Source: Propionispora sp. 2/2-37 (GTDB lineage: Bacteria; Bacillota; Negativicutes; Propionisporales; Propionisporaceae). Taken from it: a stretch of 64,000 nt of DNA. Both the position numbers and the translations under genes were made by a program. Under the pieces are notes generated by a model. That model did not search any database and had not been told where the DNA came from. It worked only from the letters and a program-made list of their open reading frames with translations. Location of the stretch: the NCBI RefSeq assembly GCF_001298735.1, contig NZ_CYSP01000013.1, positions 78,941 through 142,940 on the forward strand. The letters are read 5' to 3'. Positions 1 through 8,635 of the stretch are shown here, one piece after another; position 1 is the first letter of the stretch, and every line of letters starts with the position of its first letter.

Positions 1-131
1 TAGGAATATTCTCCTTCGTTGGGCATCACCGGGTTTGTTTCAGTAATCTCCGGCTTAAACCGTTGGCGCAGGTTCTGGACAAATGATACATGTGAAGAAG
101 ACCGGAAGGGTAAGGCTAAGAATTTGTGCAC
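1..131 (-). CDS. Partial ORF running off the left edge, unrecognised
   Basis: Reading leftward on the minus strand there is an open frame from a TAA at about 156-158 to the window edge. The only usable start I see is a GTG at 131, giving at least 43 codons with ordinary-looking residue composition (it includes FVQNLRQRFKPEITETNP). I see no clear ribosome binding site before the GTG, so this may be a decayed 5' end or internal fragment rather than an intact gene. I do not recognise the family. The rest lies outside the window. Confidence 0.3.
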   Translation of the reverse strand, partial: MHKFLALPFRSSSHVSFVQNLRQRFKPEITETNPVMPNEGEYS

Positions 132-171
132 GGCGCTGTAAAAAGCGATAAAATCTTAGGCGGACCGGCCA

Positions 172-200
172 TTGTTAATTAAACTTATCATGTATATAAT
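172..200 (+). promoter_or_regulatory. Candidate sigma-A promoter for the deiminase gene
   Basis: A TTGTTA at 172-177 is followed after 17 bases by a perfect TATAAT at 195-200. Transcription would start near 207, leaving a leader of about 107 bases before the gene at 314. I see no recognisable riboswitch in that leader. Confidence 0.5.
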
Positions 201-313
201 AACGTCATCAACAAAAATGCTATAACAAACTGTATGGCAATGGCGCCTAAGCTTATGGATATTTCTGCAAAGCGGCGCAAGCTGTACAGTTTTTCTTTTG
301 AAGGGAGATTGCT

Positions 314-1162
314 ATGACTTATGTGAAAAATGCAACCAATACGTTAAAAAAAGTCTTATTGTGCCCACCGACATACTTTGAATTTGAACCCATCAATGTA
401 ATTACGGAAGACTGGCTGAAAAAGGGGGAAAAGGTAAACAAAGCTGAATGTATGCGTGAACACGCTGATTTTGTGCAGGCTTACCAGGAAAATGGCGTGG
501 AAGTCGTTCTGATGGACCCGGCACCGGGACTTACCTATCAAGTCTTTGCCAGAGATTTCGGAGCCTGTGTTGCGGAAGGAATTATCATGGGAAGATTCAG
601 GGAACCCTGCCGCAGCGGGGAAACGGTTACATATGAGACCAAGATAAAAGAATTGGGAATTCCGGTCATTGCCAGATGCACAGCAGGCGCTTTTGAAGGC
701 GGCGACTTCTGGATGCTGGATGAATATACAATCGTCCATGGGATCATTGCCAGGACCGACAAGGCCGGCTGTGACAATGTGGCGCGCCAAATCAGGGAAT
801 TGGGCTATACCATGGTCGGCGTTCCGTGCCACCGGGAAAATTTGCATTTGGATATGTGCTTTAATATGGTTGCCGATAAAGTAGCGGTGGTCTGCAAAGC
901 GGCTTTGCCGGATTTCTTTCTGAAAATGCTGGAGAAAAGACGGTTTACTCTAATTGATGTGCCACAGGAAGGGGTTTTCTGTCATTATTGTAATGTGCAG
1001 GCCTTGGGCGACGGAAGGGTTATCTCTTTTACCAATAATAAGATTGTTAATGAAAAAATGCGCTCCCTCGGCATTCAGGTTACTACGATCGACCTTGTGG
1101 AAATTCTTAAAGGCGGCGGTGGACCGCATTGCATGACCTTCCCGCTTAAGAGAGCCGAATAA
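314..1162 (+). CDS. DDAH/amidinotransferase-superfamily deiminase
   Basis: This 282-residue protein has the signatures of the guanidine-modifying enzymes (arginine deiminase, dimethylargininase, amidinotransferase). They are ARDFG at 79-83, EGGDF at 128-132, HLDM at 178-181 and a C-terminal GGGGPHC that places the nucleophilic cysteine at 273. In this superfamily Cys attacks the guanidinium carbon with His and acidic partners, releasing ammonia or an amine and leaving a ureido product. The length matches single-domain DDAH proteins. The start is an ATG with a good GAAGGGAG ribosome site. The neighbours are an importer, an N-carbamoyl hydrolase and an aminotransferase. I therefore infer hydrolysis of an imported guanidino compound to its carbamoyl derivative; the exact substrate cannot be read from sequence. 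Cytoplasmic. Confidence 0.8.
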   Translation: MTYVKNATNTLKKVLLCPPTYFEFEPINVITEDWLKKGEKVNKAECMREHADFVQAYQENGVEVVLMDPAPGLTYQVFARDFGACVAEGIIMGRFREPCRSGETVTYETKIKELGIPVIARCTAGAFEGGDFWMLDEYTIVHGIIARTDKAGCDNVARQIRELGYTMVGVPCHRENLHLDMCFNMVADKVAVVCKAALPDFFLKMLEKRRFTLIDVPQEGVFCHYCNVQALGDGRVISFTNNKIVNEKMRSLGIQVTTIDLVEILKGGGGPHCMTFPLKRAE

Positions 1163-1185
1163 AATAACATATCATACGAAGGATT

Positions 1186-1232
1186 AGGCAAGGGCGCTTA
1201 ATAAAATGGAAGTTGCTCATTGCCTTTTTTTA
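1186..1232 (+). terminator. Intrinsic terminator or attenuator after the deiminase gene
   Basis: AGGCAA at 1186-1191 pairs with TTGCCT at 1220-1225. The stem extends inward with G-U pairs and is followed by seven T residues. It separates the deiminase gene from the importer genes and may only reduce read-through. Confidence 0.6.
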
Positions 1233-1298
1233 TTGTGGGATAATGAACCGAATGACGGATGAACGCGGCGAACAGGTACTTGTTTAGGAGGAGAAACA

Positions 1299-2093
1299 GT
1301 GAAATATGATTTTAGATTACGCCAACCGGTCGGCAGGAAAACCTATCTTACGATTTCGGTTGCCACATTTATAACTGTAATTCTAGGCTGGAGTTTAATT
1401 ACAGCCAGCGGTCTCGTAAAGCCGATGTTCCTGCCGGAGCTATCCAGTGTTTTTGCCAACATCATGGAGGGCATAAAGGACGGGAGCCTGGGTGAGAATA
1501 CGGCAATCAGCATCTATCGCATTACCATGGGATTTCTGGCGGCCGCTGTCCTAGGTATACCGCTGGGTATTTTATGTGGCTGTTTTAAAAAAGCGGAAGC
1601 TGTAATCGGACCCTTGTGCGAATTTATCCGTTATATGCCGGTACCGGCATTTGTTCCACTGGTTATGGTTTGGGCAGGCATCGATGAATTGGCGAAAATA
1701 GTAGTTGTGTTTATTGGAACTTTTTTTCAGATGGTCTTAATGATTGCCGATGATACGGCGTCCGTTCCGGAGGATTTGCTATCTGCCAGCTATACGCTGG
1801 GAACCAAACGCTGGGCCACGATTTTTAAAGTACTGATTCCGGCCATGGGGCCAAGAATCATGCTGACCTTACGGATTGCCATTGGCTGGGCCTGGACCTA
1901 TTTGGTTGTTGCCGAGCTTGTGGCTTCCAATTCCGGCCTGGGCTATACCATACTCAGGGCACAGCGCTTTTTCCATACCGATGCCATTTTTTCCGGTATC
2001 CTGGTCATTGGAATTCTGGGGTTAATCACCGACCGGCTGTTCGCCCTGGCGATAAAAAAGATGTTTCCCTGGGATGAAAGGAGCGATGCATAA
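1299..2093 (+). CDS. ABC importer permease, SsuC/TauC-like
   Basis: This 264-residue inner-membrane permease is of the nitrate/sulfonate/taurine import family, with about six hydrophobic segments. An EAA-type cytoplasmic loop lies near residues 165-185 (ASYTLGTKRW followed by IP), where the ATPase docks. The start is GTG at 1299 behind AGGAGGAG. The stop codon shares one base with the start of the ATPase gene (TAATG), so the two are translationally coupled. The substrate cannot be told from the permease. The SsuABC/TauABC group carries sulfonates, taurine, nitrate, pyrimidine precursors, guanidine-like compounds and others, which fits the surrounding deiminase and carbamoylase. Confidence 0.9.
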   Translation: MKYDFRLRQPVGRKTYLTISVATFITVILGWSLITASGLVKPMFLPELSSVFANIMEGIKDGSLGENTAISIYRITMGFLAAAVLGIPLGILCGCFKKAEAVIGPLCEFIRYMPVPAFVPLVMVWAGIDELAKIVVVFIGTFFQMVLMIADDTASVPEDLLSASYTLGTKRWATIFKVLIPAMGPRIMLTLRIAIGWAWTYLVVAELVASNSGLGYTILRAQRFFHTDAIFSGILVIGILGLITDRLFALAIKKMFPWDERSDA

Positions 2094-2914
2094 TGGAGGC
2101 AACATCAGACTATGAAAATGATACCTTCCCGTTGAGAGAGAGCCGGGCAGTCAAGATTATGCTGCGCAACATTGACAAGGTATACAAAACCAGAAAATCC
2201 GAATTTACCGCTATTGAGAATGTAAGTATCGATATTCAGGAAAATGATTTTGTATGTATGATCGGGCCCTCCGGCTGTGGGAAGTCCACCTTGCTGCACA
2301 TGCTTGCCGGGCTTGATTTTCCCACACGGGGAGAAATTATTGTCAACGATAAAAAGGTAACCTGCCCGGGGGCGGACCGTGGCATGGTATTTCAGACCTA
2401 TACATTGTTTCCGTGGATGACCGTGGAGGAAAATATAAAATTCGGTTTAAAGCAAAAAAAGATGGCGCCGGTTCAAATGGATGCGATTGCGGATAAATAT
2501 CTCAAAAGTATCAGACTGACTCAGTTTCGCGGCAGTTATCCCAAAGAATTATCAGGAGGTATGAAGCAGCGGGTGGCTATTGCGCGAGCCTTAGCCAATC
2601 AGCCGGAGGTGCTCTTGATGGACGAACCATTTGGTGCTCTGGACCAGCATACCAAAAGTAATATGCAGCTGCTATTGCGCGAAATCTGGCAGCGGGAACG
2701 GCCGACCATTGTATTCGTTACCCATGATATTGACGAGGCCGTATTCCTGGCCAATAAGATTATTGTTATGTCCACGCACCCTGGCAGAATCAAGGAGATT
2801 ATTCCTGTTGACATGGGACAGGACCGCAGCCTGGACATAAAGGACACTCCGGAATTTATCAAGGTCCGCAAATATATCAATCATTTGCTTTATGCCGGTG
2901 ATCAGGAAGCATAA
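2093..2914 (+). CDS. ABC importer ATP-binding protein, SsuB/TauB-like
   Basis: This 273-residue nucleotide-binding subunit pairs with the preceding permease. Visible motifs are Walker A GPSGCGKST at 58-66, the signature LSGGMKQ at 153-159, Walker B VLLMDEP at 173-179 and an H-loop VTHD near 211. The first 20 residues are a variable extension before the ABC core. The ATG overlaps the permease stop by one base. ATP hydrolysis drives uptake of the ligand caught by the lipoprotein encoded next. Confidence 0.93.
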   Translation: MEATSDYENDTFPLRESRAVKIMLRNIDKVYKTRKSEFTAIENVSIDIQENDFVCMIGPSGCGKSTLLHMLAGLDFPTRGEIIVNDKKVTCPGADRGMVFQTYTLFPWMTVEENIKFGLKQKKMAPVQMDAIADKYLKSIRLTQFRGSYPKELSGGMKQRVAIARALANQPEVLLMDEPFGALDQHTKSNMQLLLREIWQRERPTIVFVTHDIDEAVFLANKIIVMSTHPGRIKEIIPVDMGQDRSLDIKDTPEFIKVRKYINHLLYAGDQEA

Positions 2915-2944
2915 ATGGATTGAAAAAATAGGAGGGAAAACATC

Positions 2945-3964
2945 ATGCAAAAGAAAATGGTAAGCGGTTTATTGTTCCTCAGTTTATTGTTGACCACGCT
3001 CATTGCCGGTTGTGGCGGCACTCATTCTACAGAGAAAGCTGCAGGCTCGAAAGAACTCATGAAACTAAGTCTCGGGTTTACGTCCTGGCCGACCAATATG
3101 CTTGCCTATGTAGCACAGGAAAAAGGGATTTTTCAAAAGAACGGTCTAGAGGTCTCCCTGAAGGAATTTCCATCGACGACAGAAAGCAGTAACGCCTTTT
3201 TAGCCGGAAACCTGGATATGTGCACGTATCCGGCACCGGATACCATTCCGCCGGCCAGTGAAGGCGCTCATTTCAAAGTGATTATGATGACGGATAAATC
3301 TCTTGGATCCGATGGACTGGTATCCAGACCGGAAATTAAGAGCATTCAGGATTTAAAGGGGAAAACAGTGGCAACGCAGCTTTATAGTGTCGATCATATG
3401 TATTTGCTGACTTTGCTTGATAATGCGGGGATGTCGGCTCAGGATATAAAAATTGTGGATATGAATATGGCCGATGCCGGCAGTGCTTTTCTGGCCGGTA
3501 AGGTGGACGCGGCATCGATTTGGGAACCTTATTTGAGCAAGGCGGTGAATGGCGGCGGGAAATTGCTCTATTCTACTAAGGACAATCCGGATTTGATTAC
3601 CGATTGCGTTGCTGCTTCGGCAGCCGTTGTCAAAGAACGTCCGGAAGCAGTTACGGCTTTTGTGAAAAGCTGGAATGAAGCAGTACTGTATTGGCAGAAC
3701 CATCGGGATGAGGCGGAAGCGATCATAGCAAAACGGATGAATGTCACGCCGGAAGAATGCCGTGCCATGATGGACACGCTGCATATTGCAACAGTCCAGG
3801 ACAGTGTTGAAGGTTTTACAAAGACGGAAAAATCTTCGTATTGGGGCTTTACCCAGCAGAAAATTGTTTCTTTCCTCAAAGAGCTGAAGGTAATCAAAAA
3901 CGACGTTGAGGCTGCTTCGCTTATCGACGATACCTTTGTCAAAAAAGTCGCAAATGAAAAATAG
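2945..3964 (+). CDS. ABC importer substrate-binding lipoprotein, SsuA/NMT1-like
   Basis: This 339-residue exported protein has a lipoprotein signal peptide whose lipobox LIAGC ends at Cys23, so it should be lipid-anchored outside the inner membrane. The mature part has the pattern of the SsuA/TauA/NMT1 binding-protein fold (early FTSWPTNMLAYVAQEKGIF; later DAASIWEPYLS). It starts at an ATG with AGGAGGG and lies 30 bases after the ATPase gene, completing a permease-ATPase-binding protein operon. Its ligand is unknown. A guanidino, ureido or amino-sulfonate compound would fit the neighbouring enzymes. Confidence 0.88.
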   Translation: MQKKMVSGLLFLSLLLTTLIAGCGGTHSTEKAAGSKELMKLSLGFTSWPTNMLAYVAQEKGIFQKNGLEVSLKEFPSTTESSNAFLAGNLDMCTYPAPDTIPPASEGAHFKVIMMTDKSLGSDGLVSRPEIKSIQDLKGKTVATQLYSVDHMYLLTLLDNAGMSAQDIKIVDMNMADAGSAFLAGKVDAASIWEPYLSKAVNGGGKLLYSTKDNPDLITDCVAASAAVVKERPEAVTAFVKSWNEAVLYWQNHRDEAEAIIAKRMNVTPEECRAMMDTLHIATVQDSVEGFTKTEKSSYWGFTQQKIVSFLKELKVIKNDVEAASLIDDTFVKKVANEK

Positions 3965-4192
3965 CCGGTTAGGGCTTGTTTGTAAATAACGGAATGATCC
4001 ATGGCAAGTGATTTCTGCAACAGACGGGCAACATTCTGCAGGAATAGTGGCCCCTATTTCAAAAAATGTTAACGAAGTATGTCACAAAAATCACCGTGAG
4101 GGAGCGTTTCGGATATTTTAAATAAGCCCTAAAGGGAGTGAATTAGTTTTTAGCAAAAGAGTCAGCGAATTTCTAATAGGAGCGGGGTTCTA

Positions 4193-5428
4193 ATGGATTT
4201 TGATGTAAACCAGGCAGCAAAAACAGTTGTCAGCGAATTGAGGGAACTGGCGCAACTAACATCGAATGAAGACGGGGCGCAGCGTGTAGCCTGGACACCG
4301 ATCTGGGATCGGGCTGTAGAATGGTTCAAAGGAAAAACGAAGGCGGAAGGCGCGGACATATCCATGGATGCGGCCCATAATGTATGGGCAAAAATCACGG
4401 GAGAACGGGAAGAAGCGATTGTAATCGGCAGTCATTTAGACAGTGTTCCCAATGGCGGCTGGCTGGATGGAGCGCTGGGTGTTGTGGCCGGTATGGGGAT
4501 TCTGAGACGCTATGGCAAGCACGGTGTGAAGCCTAAATATACTATTTATGTAGTGAACTGGGCCGATGAGGAAGGTGCCCGCTTTGGGTACAGTTGTACC
4601 GGTTCATCGGCAGTGAGTGGAGCGATGGATGTCCAAACCATCGAAAATCTGCGCGATAATGACGGTGTCCGTTTTGCTGATGCTTTGAAGAACTATTGTT
4701 TGCAGACGGCGGATTTTCCCAAGGCACACGAAGAATTTTTAGCCAAACCGGTCAAAGCGTATCTGGAATTGCACATCGAACAGGCTCCCTTGCTTGAGAA
4801 GCAGCGTAAAGCGGCTGCCTGTGTGTACGGTATTACGGGGTGCCGGCGTCAATATATAACCTTTAAGGGACAGCCAGCCCATTCCGGTTCGCCGATTACC
4901 ATGCGCCAGGATGCATTTTTGGCTGCGGCACAGGCTTCACTGGGATTCCGGGGGCTTGGTCTAAAGTATGATGCCTATTGTACGGTAGGAAAGGTTGAGG
5001 TTTGGCCCAATGTTGTGACCATAGTCCCGGGAAGTTGCCGTATCTCGCTGGATCAGCGATCCATCGATCCGGCGGTGTTAAATACACTGGTGGAACAAGC
5101 CCGGGCAGTAGCCCAAAAAGCAGCGGCAGAGCATGGGGTTCAAGTATCCTTCGAATCCGTGTGGAAAAATCCGCCGACTATTTTCCCGGATAAGCTGGTG
5201 GCGCTCTGCCGGGAGGCAGTAGCAGAGGAAACGGGCGAACAAACCAGTATGGTTTCAGGGCCGCTGCATGATGCGGCGGAAATTTCCAAACTTGTACCGG
5301 CAGTGATGATGTTCGCCATGTCTTCGCAAGGATTATCCCATTGCAAAGAAGAAAATACACCGGATAGAGAATTAGAAACCGCAATCCGAGCCTTTTTCCG
5401 TTTAGCCGACAAAGCAATGCAAGCTTGA
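4193..5428 (+). CDS. M20-family Zn hydrolase (N-carbamoyl-amino-acid hydrolase / allantoate amidohydrolase type)
   Basis: This 411-residue enzyme belongs to the amidase/hydantoinase/carbamoylase branch of the M20 metallopeptidases. The two-metal site is visible as GSHLDSVPNGG (His81), D92 in WLDGALGV, DEEGARF at 125-131 (catalytic Glu/metal ligand) and HIEQ at 194-197. A C-terminal GPLHDA supplies the last ligand. Family members hydrolyse N-carbamoyl-L-amino acids, N-carbamoyl-beta-alanine, allantoate or ureidoglycine to an amine, CO2 and ammonia. Placed after a deiminase and an importer, it most simply removes the carbamoyl group that the deiminase creates. The ATG follows a weak GAGCGGGG site. 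Substrate unproven. Confidence 0.85.
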   Translation: MDFDVNQAAKTVVSELRELAQLTSNEDGAQRVAWTPIWDRAVEWFKGKTKAEGADISMDAAHNVWAKITGEREEAIVIGSHLDSVPNGGWLDGALGVVAGMGILRRYGKHGVKPKYTIYVVNWADEEGARFGYSCTGSSAVSGAMDVQTIENLRDNDGVRFADALKNYCLQTADFPKAHEEFLAKPVKAYLELHIEQAPLLEKQRKAAACVYGITGCRRQYITFKGQPAHSGSPITMRQDAFLAAAQASLGFRGLGLKYDAYCTVGKVEVWPNVVTIVPGSCRISLDQRSIDPAVLNTLVEQARAVAQKAAAEHGVQVSFESVWKNPPTIFPDKLVALCREAVAEETGEQTSMVSGPLHDAAEISKLVPAVMMFAMSSQGLSHCKEENTPDRELETAIRAFFRLADKAMQA

Positions 5429-5482
5429 AAAAAGCCCTGGCCGAAATGGTTGAAAAACCAGTTGGAGTCAGGGCTTTTATTA
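5428..5482 (+). terminator. Intrinsic terminator after the carbamoylase gene
   Basis: AAAAGCCCTG at about 5430-5439 pairs with CAGGGCTTTT at 5469-5478. It starts right at the TGA of the hydrolase gene and ends the first transcription unit before the PucR gene. Confidence 0.75.
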
Positions 5483-5575
5483 TTCAGAATGTCAATTATT
5501 CTTTAAAGAGTTACAACTATGATATAATGTCAAGTAATAATGTGTGGTTTTCTGCATGTTGGGAGGCCGGAGAAT

Positions 5576-6802
5576 ATGTTTTACCCGGATATAATGAAAA
5601 TTCCCCAATTGAAAGACCTTGTCTTGTTAGGAGGAAAACAGGGCGTCCATCGTCCCATTCGCTGGTTATACTTTGCCGATTGCATTGAGTGCCTGGATGA
5701 TTCTGAAAATCTGGGAGACTGGATCCATGGCGGCGAACTCATTATCGTCACCCATAACAGCATTACGCAAAATACGAATAAGTTAAAGCAATTCATGTAT
5801 GCGGCCAATGAAAAGAATGCGGCAGGATTTATTATCCACGTGGGACGGATCGCTCCGGAAATTATACAGACGGCGGACGAGCTTTCGCTGCCTTTGTTTG
5901 AACTTTCACTATCCATCAAGTTAGTGGACCTATCACAGATTATTTGTAAAAAGTTAATTGAAGAAGAGTCGAAAGAAAATACGTTGGACAGGATCTTTAC
6001 GGATCTTCTGTACAAGGATTCCAAAAATAACAGAGATCTTCTGTATCAAGCGCAATATTATGGAATCGACTTGCAAAAGCCGTTTTGCATAGCTATGTTC
6101 ACCATGCTGTTTTCCGAAAATCAATGGCCGGAAGAAAAGCAAATGAGTATATATAGAACAAATTTACAGAAATTCATTCAATATGAATTTTATAATTTAG
6201 GCCTGCCTAATGTATTAACCTTATGGCAAAATGACAGTATTGCCGTACTGATTCCCCTGCACAAAATTAAGGCTGATCTTATGCCCGTGCTAAAGCGCAT
6301 TCAAGCACACTTTTGGCAATTCTATAGTATAAACTTTAGCGTAGGCATCAGTCATTCGTATCATTCCGCAGAAGGGCTGAAAGTCGCCTTTGATGAAGCG
6401 GCCAAGGCAGTGCATATCGCCAGGACGATAAAAATAAACGACGATGTCGTGTTTTATAAAGATATGGGGATTTACTCCATTTTAGCGGATGTAGAGAATG
6501 TAACATTGCTGGAGGCGTACTATCAATCCTGGCTGAAACCGTTGATGGACTGGGATGCGCTGCAGGGCAAAGATTTATGTAATACCCTTGAAATGTACTT
6601 AACCTGCAATTGCAAGGTAACGGAAACAGCCAACGCGCTGTTTGTACATCGTAATACGCTGCGGTACCGGCTGGATAAAATAGAAAGTATTCTGGGGCGG
6701 TCTTTAGATGATCTTTCTTTCTGCATGGAGCTGCAATTTGCCTTTAAAGTAAAACGCTATTGGGAAATGACCAAACCGAACTCGATACAATCCCTGCTAT
6801 AA
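5576..6802 (+). CDS. PucR-family transcriptional regulator (first)
   Basis: This regulator is about 408 residues. It has an N-terminal PucR sensor domain (roughly 5-125, with GVHRPIRWLYFADC), a middle region, and a C-terminal HTH_30 helix-turn-helix whose core VTETANALFVHRNTLRYRLDKIE is typical of the family. PucR-type proteins usually activate purine, allantoin or amino-acid catabolic genes when the inducer binds the sensor domain. I chose the ATG at 5576 over one at 5540 because GGGAGG lies ten bases upstream of it. It follows the carbamoylase gene after a terminator and probably controls this locus. Confidence 0.9.
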   Translation: MFYPDIMKIPQLKDLVLLGGKQGVHRPIRWLYFADCIECLDDSENLGDWIHGGELIIVTHNSITQNTNKLKQFMYAANEKNAAGFIIHVGRIAPEIIQTADELSLPLFELSLSIKLVDLSQIICKKLIEEESKENTLDRIFTDLLYKDSKNNRDLLYQAQYYGIDLQKPFCIAMFTMLFSENQWPEEKQMSIYRTNLQKFIQYEFYNLGLPNVLTLWQNDSIAVLIPLHKIKADLMPVLKRIQAHFWQFYSINFSVGISHSYHSAEGLKVAFDEAAKAVHIARTIKINDDVVFYKDMGIYSILADVENVTLLEAYYQSWLKPLMDWDALQGKDLCNTLEMYLTCNCKVTETANALFVHRNTLRYRLDKIESILGRSLDDLSFCMELQFAFKVKRYWEMTKPNSIQSLL

Positions 6803-6939
6803 CAGGCGCTGTGATTTATATTTAGAAGTTGGAAAGACGGGTATATTTGTACCAGCGGCTCCGCTGTGAAGTTGCTGCGCAGCAGCGTAGAACGTTTAAG
6901 CATACCGGATCAATAAAAGTGTAAAGGAGGAGATGCAAA

Positions 6940-7182
6940 ATGAATGACGGGACGGCAAAGACACAAACCCATTACCAACAGGCCGAGGTTCAGTTTATAG
7001 AGATAGCACAGATGTATTTGACACCGGAAGAGTTTAAAGGGTTTTTAAAGGGGAATATAGTAAAGTACGCCTTACGGGCCAATTTTAAGGGCCAGGAACA
7101 AACCGATATCAATAAAATGAACCAATATGCTGACTGGCTGGTACAGGCATTGCGCGGTGAAACGATAGACCCGCGCAAATAA
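6940..7182 (+). CDS. Small DUF3310-like protein (phage-type)
   Basis: This 80-residue soluble protein starts at an ATG with a strong AAAGGAGG site. The pattern HYQ...VQFIEIAQ, then FKGFLKGNIVKYALRA, then DINKMNQYADWL resembles DUF3310, a small domain mostly known from phage genomes and of unclear biochemical role. Here it sits alone between two PucR regulator genes with no other phage gene nearby. Function unknown. It may be domesticated or a recent insertion. Confidence 0.6.
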   Translation: MNDGTAKTQTHYQQAEVQFIEIAQMYLTPEEFKGFLKGNIVKYALRANFKGQEQTDINKMNQYADWLVQALRGETIDPRK

Positions 7183-7280
7183 GAAAAAAACAAGGTGTTA
7201 ACAGACGGGGGCGGGCTGGATAGTTAGGAATGGCGCTATGCGACATATTTTTCGTATGCCGGGAGTGAGGAGGCATGATT

Positions 7281-8486
7281 ATGCGGGTGAAGGATTTGCT
7301 GCGGCTGCCTGCAGTAAACCGTTTTAAACTCATTGCGGGCCGGGCCGGTCTGGAGAATCCGGTCTACTGGGTCCATATCAGCGATTTGCCGGATGCGGCC
7401 CAGTGGCTGCAAAGGGGAGAGTTGTTGTTTATCACCGGCATGGGGCTTAAAAACGGGAATGAAGATATGCAGGTCCTGATACGGGATGCGGCCATGAAAA
7501 AACTGAGCGGCCTGGTTATTAACATCGGCCCCTATATCCGGGAAATACCGCAAGAGGTCATCCAACTGGCCGATGCGCTGTCCTTTCCTGTTTTTACACT
7601 GCCCTGGCAGATTAAGCTGGCTGGTGTTACAAAAGATATTTGTGCTTACATTGTGGAACGTCAAATGGAAGAAAAATCCATTCGGGAAGTGTTTGAACAT
7701 GTTTTATACGGCGATACACAGAATCTGGACATACCGGTTACCCGGGCAGCTTATTACGGATATGACTTAACGCGTCCTCAACAGGTGTTATTGATCCGTT
7801 TTGAAGAAGCGGCAGTCTACTGGGATGGTGCCGGTTTGAAGAATGAAGAAAACATTAATGCCGTAAAATTAAATATCCAAAGAATGATTGATAAGGTGCT
7901 GGCAGCTTACGACAAGAAAGTTTTTTTTGATATTCGCCTGGATTCTGTTGTTATGGTGCTGCCTGGAGAGGACAGTCCTGCGGGACAGCAGACAACCGAC
8001 CGGATTGCCCGTGCTTTGCAGGCCGGACTTCAACAATCGGTTCCCGGGATGGTGGTTTGCATCGGGGTAGGCGCGGTCCGGGAAACTCCCCGGCAGATCA
8101 GGCAGAGTCTGGAGCAGGCCAAGTTTGCTCTGGAACTGGCCAGGGTCCTTCCGGCAGAGGAGCATATCTACTGGTATAGCCGAATGGGCCTGTATAAGCT
8201 GCTGTTTAAGATGGACAGGAAGGAACTGGAGGACTATTGTGACGAAGTTTTATCCGGCTTGATCAATCATGACCGGCAGCACGAGGGAGAATTACTCGTG
8301 ACTCTGGAAAAGGTGCTGGAAACAGGAGAAAGTCTGGATACCATTGCGCACGCCTTATTTGTGCACCGGAATACACTCAAAAACAGGATAAGAAAGATTG
8401 AAACCATTACAGGCTGTAAATTGAATCAGCCTAAGGACCAGGTAAAGCTGGAGCTTGCCCTGCTGGCCAGGAAGTTCCTTAATTAG
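7281..8486 (+). CDS. PucR-family transcriptional regulator (second)
   Basis: This regulator of about 401 residues begins MRVKDLLRLPAVNRFKLIAG and has the PucR N-terminal motif LENPVYWVHISDLPDAAQWL. The C-terminal HTH_30 helix reads IAHALFVHRNTLKNRIRKIE. Two ATGs lie six bases apart. I prefer 7281 because AGGAGG ends seven bases before it but only one base before 7275. It resembles the PucR protein at 37833 more closely in its sensor domain (shared INIGPYIREIP) than the one at 5576. It lies directly upstream of the aminotransferase gene and is the likely regulator of it. Confidence 0.9.
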   Translation: MRVKDLLRLPAVNRFKLIAGRAGLENPVYWVHISDLPDAAQWLQRGELLFITGMGLKNGNEDMQVLIRDAAMKKLSGLVINIGPYIREIPQEVIQLADALSFPVFTLPWQIKLAGVTKDICAYIVERQMEEKSIREVFEHVLYGDTQNLDIPVTRAAYYGYDLTRPQQVLLIRFEEAAVYWDGAGLKNEENINAVKLNIQRMIDKVLAAYDKKVFFDIRLDSVVMVLPGEDSPAGQQTTDRIARALQAGLQQSVPGMVVCIGVGAVRETPRQIRQSLEQAKFALELARVLPAEEHIYWYSRMGLYKLLFKMDRKELEDYCDEVLSGLINHDRQHEGELLVTLEKVLETGESLDTIAHALFVHRNTLKNRIRKIETITGCKLNQPKDQVKLELALLARKFLN

Positions 8487-8507
8487 TTATTGTCACTTTG
8501 CACAATA

Positions 8508-8550
8508 AAACCTGCTATTTATGTCCTGCCGGGACATAGACAACAGGTTT
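8508..8550 (+). terminator. Hairpin terminator after the second PucR gene
   Basis: Outer arms AAACCTG (8508-8514) and CAGGTTT (8544-8550) enclose an inner ATGTCC/GGACAT stem. It ends the regulator transcript before the aminotransferase gene. Confidence 0.6.
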
Positions 8551-8589
8551 ATATTCTGGTACAGTGTTGACAAGAACAGGTAATGGCAA

Positions 8590-8622
8590 TGGAGCTATGC
8601 AAAGTAGCTCCATTTATTTTTT
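8590..8622 (+). terminator. Terminator-like hairpin immediately upstream of the aminotransferase RBS
   Basis: TGGAGCTA (8590-8597) and TAGCTCCA (8605-8612) form a perfect 8-bp stem with a seven-base loop. TTTATTTTTT follows, and then the AGGGGGG ribosome site of the gene at 8636. A terminator only 14 bases before a start codon implies either attenuation or simple punctuation with a promoter inside the leader. I see no recognisable aptamer. Confidence 0.5.
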
Positions 8623-8635
8623 AGGGGGGAATGTT

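Noticed and set aside
1186..1298. ykkC/guanidine riboswitch before the importer
   Set aside because: The deiminase context made this attractive, but the region holds only a terminator and lacks the conserved guanidine-aptamer motifs.
5425..5688. 87-codon plus-strand frame over the start of the first PucR gene
   Set aside because: It runs through the terminator hairpin and overlaps the well-supported PucR start in another frame. No recognisable protein.
8567..8595. TTGACA as a promoter for the aminotransferase gene
   Set aside because: No acceptable -10 at 16-18 bases; the expected position falls in the hairpin.
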